A stretch of 64,000 nucleotides of DNA from NCBI GenBank assembly GCA_951812925.1, contig OX638368.1, forward strand, positions 83,744,909 to 83,808,908, read 5' to 3'. Within the stretch, counting starts at the first letter, position 1; the number at the start of each line of letters is the position of its first letter. The stretch comes from Calliopum simillimum. Its lineage: Eukaryota > Arthropoda > Insecta > Diptera > Lauxaniidae. The notes below the pieces were generated by a model. The model did no database searches and was not told where the DNA came from. It saw nothing but the letters and a program-made list of their open reading frames with translations. Both the position numbers and the translations under genes were made by a program. Below are positions 44,355-52,365 of this stretch, piece after piece.

Positions 44355-44459
44355 GGGGTTATCGTGAATCAAGATTCCCGGGGAATTTTCTTAAACTGTA
44401 ATAGAGAATGCACGGCAGTCCGAGAAAATTCCCCGGGAATCTTGATTCACGATAACCCC
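44355..44459. repeat. Short hairpin insertion, 36-bp arms
   Basis: GGGGTTATCGTGAATCAAGA and its complement form a perfect 36-bp stem around a 31-33 nt loop. It sits within the GGATATATTCTATACTGATC junction of copy A and is absent in the other copies. Confidence 0.75.
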
Positions 44460-44781
44460 CATTATGTATATACTGATCCGCGGCCGAAGGCCGCCGCGAA
44501 GCCGGTGTTGGATGTCTGACGGGTTTAAGCCCTGAGCAGCGGCCACAGGCCGCCCACTTACCCCTACTTTTATTTTAAATTACTGCGGCAATTTCGATGA
44601 TTTTTTGAAGATTCTACTTTTCAAGATTTTGATTTTCAAGATTTCGAAATTCTGTCGAAAGAACCCAACCCCAATTTCATTCATTTCTAACAAAATGTCA
44701 GCCAATTAATATTATGACATTACTTTTGTCTCGTTTTGGAGTTGCGCCATTGTCATTTTGAAATGCTCATATATTTTTTAA

Positions 44782-45105
44782 GGGATCCCTTCAAAATCTG
44801 GAAAACCAAAATCTCGAAAAAAAAGCAAAATCTTGAAAATCAAAATCTCGAAAAAAAAAATCTCGAAACACATAATCTCGAAAAATCAAAATCTCGAAAA
44901 TCAAAATCTCGAAAAAGCAAAATCTCGAAAATCAAAATCTTGAAAAAAAGCATCTTAAAAAATCTTGAAAAAAAAATATATTGGATATATTCTATACTGA
45001 TCCGCGGTCGAAGACCGCCGCGAACCCGGTGTCGCATGTCTGACGGCCGTAGGCCGCCCACTTACCCCTACTATTATGTTAAAGTACTGCTGCAATTTGG
45101 TGTTG
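44782..45105. mobile_element. Foldback family, copy B (right arm missing)
   Basis: Begins GGGATCCC directly at the edge of the 43328-44782 MITE. Left arm units are of the AAAATCTCGAAAA type, then a shortened core (44996-45070, lacking the segment around GTTTAAATCC). It stops at the next copy without a right arm. Confidence 0.65.
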
Positions 45106-45807
45106 GGTCCTTTTGACCGAATTTTATAATCTCGAAAACCAAAATCTCGAAAAAGCAAAATCTCGAAAAACAAAAATCTCGAAAAATCAAAATCTCGAAA
45201 AACAAAATCTCGAAAAAGCAAAATCTCGAAAAACAAAATCTCGAAAAATCAAAATCTTGAAAATCAAAATCTTGAAAAGCAAAATCTTGAAAAAACCATC
45301 AAAATTGCAGCAGTACTTTAACATAGTAGAAGGGGTAAGTGGGNNNNNNNNNNNNNNNNNNNNNNNNNNNNNNNNNNNNNNNNNNNNNNNNNNNNNNNNN
45401 NNNNNNNNNNNNNNNNNNNNNNNNNNNNNNNNNNNNNNNNNNNNNNNNNNNNNNNNNNNNNNNNNNNNNNNNNNNNNNNNNNNNNNNNNNNNNNNNNNNN
45501 NNNNNNNNNNNNNNNNNNNNNNNNNNNNNNNNNNNNNNNNNNNACGGCCGCTGTTCAGGACTTAAGCCCGTCAGACATCTGACACCGGCTTCGCGGCGGC
45601 CTTCGGCCGCGGATCAGTATAGAATATATCCAATATATTTTTTTCAAGATTTTGTTTTTCAAGATTATTTTTTTCAAGATTTTGTTTTTTCAAGATTTTC
45701 TGTTTCAAGATTTTTTTTTTCTAGATTTTGATTTTCAAGATTTAGCTTTTTTTCAAGATTTTGCTTTTTCAAGATTTTGAGTTTCAAGATTTAGAAGGGA
45801 TCCCCAA
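45106..45807. mobile_element. Foldback family, copy C (contains assembly gap)
   Basis: Left end GTTGGGTCCTTTTGACC, right end GAAGGGATCCC. Forward core split by the gap at 45344-45543. Flanking sequences are inverted rather than directly repeated, so the borders may be rearranged or misassembled. Confidence 0.6.
45344..45543. other. Assembly gap (200 N)
   Basis: Exactly 200 unknown bases, probably a gap of unestimated size, inside a foldback core. Reading frames crossing it have no meaning. Confidence 0.98.
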
Positions 45808-46302
45808 AATTGCAGCAGTACTTTAGCATAATAGTAGGGGTAAGTGGGGGGCCTACGGCCGCTGCTCAGGATTTAAACCCGTCAGACGTCTGACACCGGC
45901 TTCGCGGCGGTCTTCGACCGCGGATCAGTATAGAATATATCCGGGATCCCTTCTAAATCTTGAAACTCAAAATCTTGAAAAAGCAAAATCTTGAAAAAAA
46001 GCTAAATCTTGAAAATCAAAATCTAGAAAAAAAAAAATCTTGAAACAGAAAATCTTGAAAAAACAAAATCTTGAAAAAAATAATCTTGAAAAACAAAATC
46101 TTGAAAAAACTATATTGGATATATTGGGTTGGGTCCTTTTGACCGAATTTTATAATCTCGAAAACCAAAATCTCGAAGTCAAAATCTCGAAGAAGCAAAA
46201 TCTCGAAGTCAAAATCTCGAAAAAGCAAAATCTCGAAAAACAAAATTTCGAAAAAGCAAAATCTCGAAAAACAAAATCTCGAAAAATCAAAATCTTGAAA
46301 AA

Positions 46303-49300
46303 AAAAAACTTTTCTAACAATAGAAACCTTACGATTATAAATGATGGTTCTCCTACCTTGCTCAGCACAAAAAATACATTAACAGCAGTAGACGTTTCGA
46401 TGGCATCTGTTGATCTTGCACCTACACTAACTTGGAAATGTCTCCATCAACCAGAGTTATGTGATCATTTTCCAATTATCATTTACAATCGTCTTGCAAC
46501 AAATGAAAAACTCCCAGTCATAAGATTTTCAGACAAAAAAGCCAACTGGCCCAGATTTAATGACAAAACAATAGAATATTCAACCACTTTCCAACAATCC
46601 ACCAATGTTAATAGGGAAGCGGCACAAATAAAAAGAATATTAAGAAAATCAGCCAATGAATCCATGCCTCTGAGCAGGTCGGCAAACAATCGGAGTAGTC
46701 CAATATGGTTTAATTCTGAAATCTCTTCGTTGATTCGGGAAAAAAATCAATTATGGAAAAATTTCAAAAGAGTTAGAAGTCAAACCAATTGTCTAGATTA
46801 CAGAAAATCCTGTGCAAAAGTAAGGAGAGCTTGTAAAGATGCTAAAAGATCTACTTGGAACAACTTTCTTAATTCTTTGAATCCTTCGATGGATACTCGA
46901 ATCTTATGGAACAAAGTCAACAAAATTAGAACTGCAAGAGTAAATAATTTCCCATCTATTTTCCAGCAAAATGATGTTCTATCTCTCCCTAAAGACAAAG
47001 CCGATTTATTTGCTAACTGCTGGAGCGCTATTGGTTCGGATCGATCATTTGACAGGGAATTGATTACAGCAAAACATTTAATTAATATTGAAACATTGCC
47101 TGAAATCACTTCAAACTTTAGACACATTGTTGAAGATATAACCATTGCTGAACTAGAATTGGTACTACAAAATCTAAAAGGATCTACTCCAAGTGCAGAT
47201 AAGATCACATATTCAATGATCAAAAACTCATCTTTGACTTTAAAGATACGAATTTGTCAACTTTTCAGCAATATATTAAAAACGGGAATTTATCCTCACG
47301 ACTGGAAGCATGCTATTTTATGTCCCATCCCAAAGCCTGGTAAGAGCCCTAATCATGTTACTGGTTACAGACCTATATCATTATTACCTGTTTTATCAAA
47401 AACTTTTGATAAAATAGTTGCTTCTAGATTATGGTCTTGCTCAAAATATAAATTACTAAGTGGACAACATGCTTTTTTGCCAAATCACGGTGTACACACT
47501 TTATGCCACCAACTCGAATCTCAACTCAAGGTAAACATGAATAATAAAAAGCACAGTGTCGTGTTATCCGAAGACCTCGAAAAAGCTTTTGACCGTGTCA
47601 TCTCAACTTTTGTTATTCAAGAACTTCATGAGTGGGGTATTCCAAAAAATTTACTCAAGGTCATTTTGTCATTTCTTACAAACAGACACATTACTACTCG
47701 GGTGGATGGATTTCTGTCACAAAAACTCCCTCTCAACAATGGAGTACCTCAAGGTTCACCTCTTTCAGTTGTGTTATTTACAGTGTATACCAATTCTTTA
47801 ATAAGAGCACTTAAAGACTCTGAAGGTATTGACTTTTTTGGAATCTACGCTGATAATATATTTGCTGTTGCTTCCGGCACACCTCAAGAAGTAACCAACA
47901 ACTTAAACCTTTTCGATCACAAAATCAATCAATGGGCTGTCAGTAGAGGAGCAAACGTTCCAATAAACCAAGCTGAAGTTCTTCATGTCTGCAGAAAACA
48001 TAAATGTTCCAATACATCATTATGCTTGAGAGAGAATAACATTGAAATCAGATCCAAAATGCGAATATTAGGAGTTCAATTTACCAAAAATCTTTTATGG
48101 AATGAGCAAACTAGGCTTATAACAGATAAGCTAAAAAAAATTAACAATATTTTGAAAGTTATTTGCTCAAGGAAAAAAGGACCACACATTGATACAGCTA
48201 TTGCGATCTGCAAATCTCTGACAGTAGGTACGATTCAACATGCTATATCTATATATGGATGGACTTCCGCTTCAAATATTAGAAAAATCAATGTTGCTCT
48301 CAACATATGCTTTAGAACTGCGGCAGGAATTCTCTCGTGCACACCTCTAGAAGCCCTTAGGGTTGAAGCCCGCTATCAAGATTTTGAATTAGTTAAAAAC
48401 AACAGATGCATCAAATTAGCAGTTAAATCCTTAACTTCAACTGCAGAAGGTCTACACAAAGAGTTTTGGGAAGTACTCAAAAAAACCCAAAATCGTGAAT
48501 ACTCCCAGAAAAATTGGTGCGGCATTAAGAATACTGTGAACCTTTTAACAAAATTCAATGTTCCCATCCCAAATTTGGAGCCAGTTTCCCCGGTAGGGCA
48601 AAATTTGCAAAATTTCTCCGTCGATACTAGTTTGAACATTCATTCAAAAAACTCTACAAATCCAATAGTATATCGAAAATTATTTTTGGACAAAATTTCT
48701 AGTTTTTCTCCAGACATAATTATTTACACAGATGGTTCATTCTCAGAAGGTTCTTCATCCTATGCTGTAACGAAAGAATTGTCAAATGGAGATTTTGAAA
48801 TCATTCATCAAGGACTTTTGCCACTGTACTCAGGGATATTTCATGCTGAACTTCAAGCCTTACATTTTGCAATTAGATATGCTGTATGTGAAAATGCACC
48901 AAAAACATTAATTTGCTCTGACAGTCTTTCAGTTATCAAGGCCTTATCTAGCCGAAAAGAAAACATCTTTAACTATGTTGTTGGCAATATAAATTTTTTA
49001 AATGTTGTTTCAATCTTGTGGACTCCAGGTCATATAGGAATTCCTGGAAATGAATACGCTGACTCTGCTGCTAAACAGGCTTTATTGCTACCTTTAGTTG
49101 CTGTCACCCCTTGCTTGGATTCGGCAATATTAAGTTGTTATTTTAATACTCAGAGAGAAATCCAGCAATCAAAATGGAACACTTCGAACACCTTTTTAAG
49201 CACACATAATCCTTCCTTAGTGAGACTCAACTACAACTCAAAATTATCCAGAGAAGAGTGCATTTCTATAGCCAGAGTCAGACTTGGAAAGACATTATTC

Positions 49301-49618
49301 ACCACAAAACATTTATTTGAAAGAACCACTCCAATGGAATGTGAATTTTGTACTACTTCACTCACTGTTCAGCACATTTTTGCTGACTGTCCTGTTTCAA
49401 GAAAAAACCAACCAATTCAAAAATTATTAGACTGCAGCATAAAAGATTCCTACAAAATTATTAAAGAATGTTTAACAAAACACAGTTTATCTATAACTGA
49501 TATTTAATATATGTAAATACTTCTATTACTGGTACTTATGGCCCTGTTGCCCCGTACCTTAATACTTTATAAATTTATTTATAAAGTAATATACTTAAAT
49601 AAATAAATAAATAAATAT
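46303..49618 (+). mobile_element. I-group LINE, 5'-truncated
   Basis: Begins within the endonuclease domain, so the 5' part including ORF1 is missing. It ends with a short 3' UTR and an AAATAAATAAAT tail at about 49594-49617. RNase H after RT and a simple-repeat tail fit the I group. It lies between the arms of foldback copy F. The exact 5' joint is hidden in an A/T run near 46295-46313. Confidence 0.82.
46313..49507 (+). CDS. LINE ORF2 protein (EN C-terminus, RT, RNase H, zinc motif)
   Basis: About 1065 codons of LINE origin with no stop. The frame is also open upstream to an ATG at 46040, but that part is translated foldback arm (LEKQNLEK repeats) and not LINE. Endonuclease end: LTIINDGSPT and CDHFPIII. 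Reverse transcriptase: GYRPISLLP, EDLEKAFDRV, NGVPQGSPLS, and the active-site box reads YADN where YADD is expected (GAT AAT at 47852-47857). RNase H: TDGS, AELQAL, SDSLS and ADSAAK with all acidic residues. C-terminus: CX2CX7HX4C at CEFC...H...C. One changed catalytic residue in an otherwise open frame suggests a recent but disabled copy. Confidence 0.88.
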   Translation, partial: SNNRNLTIINDGSPTLLSTKNTLTAVDVSMASVDLAPTLTWKCLHQPELCDHFPIIIYNRLATNEKLPVIRFSDKKANWPRFNDKTIEYSTTFQQSTNVNREAAQIKRILRKSANESMPLSRSANNRSSPIWFNSEISSLIREKNQLWKNFKRVRSQTNCLDYRKSCAKVRRACKDAKRSTWNNFLNSLNPSMDTRILWNKVNKIRTARVNNFPSIFQQNDVLSLPKDKADLFANCWSAIGSDRSFDRELITAKHLINIETLPEITSNFRHIVEDITIAELELVLQNLKGSTPSADKITYSMIKNSSLTLKIRICQLFSNILKTGIYPHDWKHAILCPIPKPGKSPNHVTGYRPISLLPVLSKTFDKIVASRLWSCSKYKLLSGQHAFLPNHGVHTLCHQLESQLKVNMNNKKHSVVLSEDLEKAFDRVISTFVIQELHEWGIPKNLLKVILSFLTNRHITTRVDGFLSQKLPLNNGVPQGSPLSVVLFTVYTNSLIRALKDSEGIDFFGIYADNIFAVASGTPQEVTNNLNLFDHKINQWAVSRGANVPINQAEVLHVCRKHKCSNTSLCLRENNIEIRSKMRILGVQFTKNLLWNEQTRLITDKLKKINNILKVICSRKKGPHIDTAIAICKSLTVGTIQHAISIYGWTSASNIRKINVALNICFRTAAGILSCTPLEALRVEARYQDFELVKNNRCIKLAVKSLTSTAEGLHKEFWEVLKKTQNREYSQKNWCGIKNTVNLLTKFNVPIPNLEPVSPVGQNLQNFSVDTSLNIHSKNSTNPIVYRKLFLDKISSFSPDIIIYTDGSFSEGSSSYAVTKELSNGDFEIIHQGLLPLYSGIFHAELQALHFAIRYAVCENAPKTLICSDSLSVIKALSSRKENIFNYVVGNINFLNVVSILWTPGHIGIPGNEYADSAAKQALLLPLVAVTPCLDSAILSCYFNTQREIQQSKWNTSNTFLSTHNPSLVRLNYNSKLSREECISIARVRLGKTLFTTKHLFERTTPMECEFCTTSLTVQHIFADCPVSRKNQPIQKLLDCSIKDSYKIIKECLTKHSLSITDI

Positions 49619-49857
49619 TTTTTTTTTCGAGACTTTTTTTTGTCGAGATTTTTTAAGATGCTTTTTTTCAAGATTTTGATTTTCGAGATTTTGCTTTTTC
49701 GAGATTTTGATTTTCGAGATTTTGATTTTTCGAGATTATGTGTTTCGAGATTTTTTTTTTCGAGATTTTGATTTTCAAGATTTTTTTTTTTTTTTCGAGA
49801 TTTTGGTTTTCGAGATTTTGGTTTTCGAGATTTAGTAGGGATCCCGGATATATTCTA

Positions 49858-49952
49858 TACTGATCCGCGGCCGAAGGCCGCCGCGAAGCCGGTGTCGGAT
49901 GTCTGACGGGTTTAAATCCTGAGCAGCGGCCGTAGGCCGCCCACTTACCCCT
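49858..49952 (-). repeat. GC-rich foldback core, copy E
   Basis: About 95 bp with two short hairpins, GCGGCCTTCGGCCGC and GCGGCCTACGGCCGC (read on the minus strand), in an AT-rich setting. Other copies: 44476-44568, 44996-45070, 45543-45620, 45838-45930, 50600-50692, 51398-51490, 51670-51750, and a diverged one at 19455-19560. Confidence 0.8.
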
Positions 49953-50415
49953 ACTATTATGTTAAAGTACTGCTGCAATTTTGATGGTTTTTTCAAGATT
50001 TTGCTTTTCAAGATTTTGATTTTCGACATTTTGCTTTTTCGAGATTTTTTTTTTTCGAGATTTTGATTATCAAGATTTTTTTTTTTCGAGATTTTGGTTT
50101 TCGAGATTTTGGTTTTCGAGATTTAGTAGGGATCTCTTTAAAATTCTGTCAAAAGACCCCAACACAATATATCCAATATATTTTTTTCAAGATTTTTTTT
50201 TTCGAGATTTTTTAAGATGCTTTTTTCAAGATTTTGATTTTCAAGATTTTTTTTTTTCGAGATTTTGTTTTTCAAAATTTTGTTTTTTCGAGATTATGTG
50301 TTTCGAGATTTTTTTTTCGAGATTTTGATTTTCAAGATTTTTTTTTTTTTTCGACATTTTGGTTTTCGAGATTTTGGTTTTCGAGATTTAGTAGGGATCC
50401 CGAAATGGCGATTAC

Positions 50416-50880
50416 GGGTTGGGGTCTTTTGACAGAATTTTAAAATCTAGAAAACCAAAATCTTGAAGTCAAAATCTTGAAAATCAAAATCTTGAAAAAC
50501 AAAATCTTGAAAAATCAAAATCTTGAAAAGTAAAATCTTGAAAAAAAAAAAATCTTGAAAAAAAACATCAAAATTGCCGCAGTAATTTAACATAATAGTA
50601 GGGGTAAGTGGGCGGCCTACGGCCGCTGCTCAGGATTTAAACCCGTCAGACATCCGACACCGGCTTCGCGGCGGCCTTCGGCCGCGGATCAGTATAGAAT
50701 ATATCCAATATATTTTTTTCAAGATTTTGTTTTTCAAGATTAGTTTTTTCAAGATTTTGTTTTTTCAAGATTTTCTGTTTCAAGATTTTTTTTTTTCTAG
50801 ATTTTGATTTTCAAGATTTAGCTTTTTTTCAAGATTTTGCTTTTTCAAGATTTTGAGTTTCAAGATTTAGAAGGGATCCC
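50416..50880. mobile_element. Foldback family, copy G, complete and uninterrupted (465 bp)
   Basis: The cleanest copy: starts GGGTTGGGGTCTTTTGAC, ends AGAAGGGATCCC, exact 9-bp duplication GGCGATTAC at 50407-50415 and 50881-50889. Left arm 50440-50570 and right arm 50710-50870 made of AAAATCTTGAAAA-type units in opposite orientation; forward core at 50600-50692. No coding capacity. Confidence 0.9.
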
Positions 50881-50916
50881 GGCGATTACACCAAAAAAAG
50901 CATATTTAAATTTTGA

Positions 50917-50985
50917 ATTTAGGACTAAAATCCTAGAGAATTGTCTTATCTTGACTTAGGTTGTTTTGTCTAAAGTCCACTAAAT
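50917..50985 (-). repeat. CATATCTGTGG MITE fragment
   Basis: Reverse complement of the first 65 bp of that MITE family (AGTGGACTTTAGACAAAACA side). The rest is missing. Confidence 0.65.
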
Positions 50986-51208
50986 TGTCATTTTCTGAAC
51001 TTAAATTTTCATTTTTTTAACTTAGAAAAAAAACTAATTTTTCAGTTTTTGGACTTAGAAAAACAAATAATTTTTAAATTTTTGGACTTGGAAAAAAACT
51101 TTTTTTTTTTTAATTTTTGGAGGATCCCTTCTAAATCTCGAAAAAGCAAAATCTCGAAAAGAGCCAAATCTTAAAAATCAAAATCTCGAAAAAAATAAAT
51201 CTTGAAAC

Positions 51209-51671
51209 GGGATCCCTTCTAAATCTTGAAACTCAAAATCTTGAAAAAGCAAAATCTTGAAAAAAAGCTAAATCTTGAAAATCAAAATCTAGAAAAAAAA
51301 AAATCTTGAAACAGAAAATCTTGAAAAAACAAAATCTTGAAAAAAATAATCTTGAAAAACAAAATCTTGAAAAAAATATATTGGATATATTCTATACTGA
51401 TCCGCGGCCGAAGGCCGCCGCGAAGCCGGTGTCGGATGTCTGACGGGTGTAAGTCCTGAGCAGCGGCCGTAGGCCGCCCACTTACCCCTACTATAATGTT
51501 AAATTACTGCGGCAATTTTGATGTTTTTTTCAAGATTTTTTTTTTTCAAGATTTTACTATTCAAGATTTTGACTTTTCAAGATTTTGTTTTTCAAGATTT
51601 TGATTTTCAAGATTTTGACTTCAAGATTTTGGTTTTCTAGATTTTAAAATTCTGTCAAAAGACCCCAACCC
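51209..51671. mobile_element. Foldback family, copy H (reverse orientation)
   Basis: Starts GGGATCCCTTC and ends GACCCCAACCC, about 463 bp, very similar to copy G read backwards. It is inserted in another copy (51117-51208 and 51672-51750) but without a matching 9-bp duplication, so one border is rearranged. Confidence 0.8.
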
Positions 51672-52365
51672 ATATTCTATACTGATCCGCGAAGCCGGTG
51701 TCGGATGTATAAATCCTGAGCAGCGGCCGTATGCCCACTTACCCCTACTATTATGTTAAATTGACCTGACGTAATTTGGCAACATCCATAAACTTTAAAA
51801 CCCAAATCGTGAATTTCATTTCATTCATAAAAAATGTGAATGAAAAAAACATGCGTAGACAAAAGAAAAAAAACAAAAACATAATTTTCGAGTTCTCGGA
51901 GTTGAAATATTTACGAAAATATTGTAAACAAACGAAACCGCAGGCGCAAATGAAACGAAGATATACAATCAGGCAATATCTTCTTATATGCTTGCACTTG
52001 CGTAAAACGTAGAAACGACAAAAAAAGATTAAAAACAAAACGAAAGGATTTAGTTTCATCTGCAGCCGCAAAGGGCGCTATTTTCACCGCCTAGAGATCA
52101 TAGTCACCATAATAGATAGTGAGTGTAACCATTGGAGTGAAGATCACTCTTTATATCTATACTCTCTGAATGTGTTCGTCTCAATTATTTAAAAAAAAAA
52201 ATAAATAACGAAAATATATTTGAAAAAAGTGAAAACAGTGTCGTGATTTGGTAAACGCCAAAAAAGTGTCATTGAAATGATAGATGACTCATCCAGAACG
52301 TGGTTCTGTGATTATCATGATTTTCTGATTTTAGGCTGGTTAACCAGGCAAGTGAGAATAGGGTA
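51672..52365. repeat. Foldback remnant and right arm of the composite
   Basis: 51672-51750 is a partial core. 51763-52165 is the inverted copy of 42740-43140, and 52337-52363 is the outer end. Confidence 0.7.

Larger units (their letters stand above)
43511..44671. mobile_element. Foldback family, copy A
   Basis: Starts GGGATCCC and ends AACCCAACCC; 9-bp target duplication CAATTTCAT at 43502-43510 and 44672-44680. Arms are AAATCTTGAAAA-type units. The GC-rich core is at 44470-44570 on the reverse orientation. Two later insertions lie inside: a TIR element at 43545-44312 and a short hairpin at 44355-44459. Confidence 0.85.
43328..44782. mobile_element. MITE split by a foldback copy
   Basis: Ends CTTAAAAAATATATGAGC and its complement, with about 70 bp of inverted repeat including AACGAGACAAAAGTAATGTC. 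Removing the foldback at 43511-44671 and one 9-bp duplication leaves a MITE of about 285 bp. Confidence 0.75.
46126..49845. mobile_element. Foldback family, copy F, inserted in copy E, carrying a LINE
   Basis: Starts GGGTTGGGTCC at 46126 and ends TAGGGATCCC at 49845. Exact 9-bp duplication GGATATATT at 46117-46125 and 49846-49854, which is the reverse complement of the site used by copy E. Between its arms lies the LINE (about 46303-49618) instead of the usual GC-rich core. Confidence 0.87.
45943..50165. mobile_element. Foldback family, copy E, inserted in copy D core
   Basis: Starts GGGATCCC at 45943 and ends GACCCCAACAC at 50165. Exact 9-bp duplication AATATATCC at 45934-45942 and 50166-50174. 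Its own core (reverse orientation, 49855-49960) is interrupted by copy F. When one duplication and the insert are removed, the copy D junction matches the uninterrupted copies. Confidence 0.85.
45808..50400. mobile_element. Foldback family, copy D (outer host of nested copies)
   Basis: Forward core at 45838-45933, interrupted after TATAG by copy E, and resuming at 50166 with AATATATCCAATATATTTT and a right arm ending in GGGATCCC at 50400. The left arm is cut at the border with copy C. Confidence 0.65.
42521..52363. mobile_element. 9.8 kb inverted-repeat composite
   Basis: Outer ends CCTATTCTCACTTGCCTGGT (42522) and the complement (ending 52363) have TA on each side (42519-42520, 52364-52365). 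Inner arms of about 400 bp (42740-43140 and 51763-52165) are close inverted copies, while 42546-42739 and 52166-52337 do not match. Everything between is foldback elements, a LINE and smaller inserts. It may be one TIR transposon with a huge load or two facing copies of a small element. Confidence 0.65.

Noticed and set aside
44736..45731. Long frames rich in LEKQNLEK, NLEKSKSRK or runs of X
   Set aside because: They are translated foldback arms and an assembly gap, not proteins.
45106..45807. Target duplication for foldback copy C
   Set aside because: The flanks match as inverted, not direct, repeats, and the copy contains the gap, so no duplication can be claimed.
44782..51750. CRISPR-like array, because short units recur with spacers
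   Set aside because: Units vary in length and sequence, spacers are not unique, and the arrays are symmetric arms of foldback elements in a eukaryotic genome.
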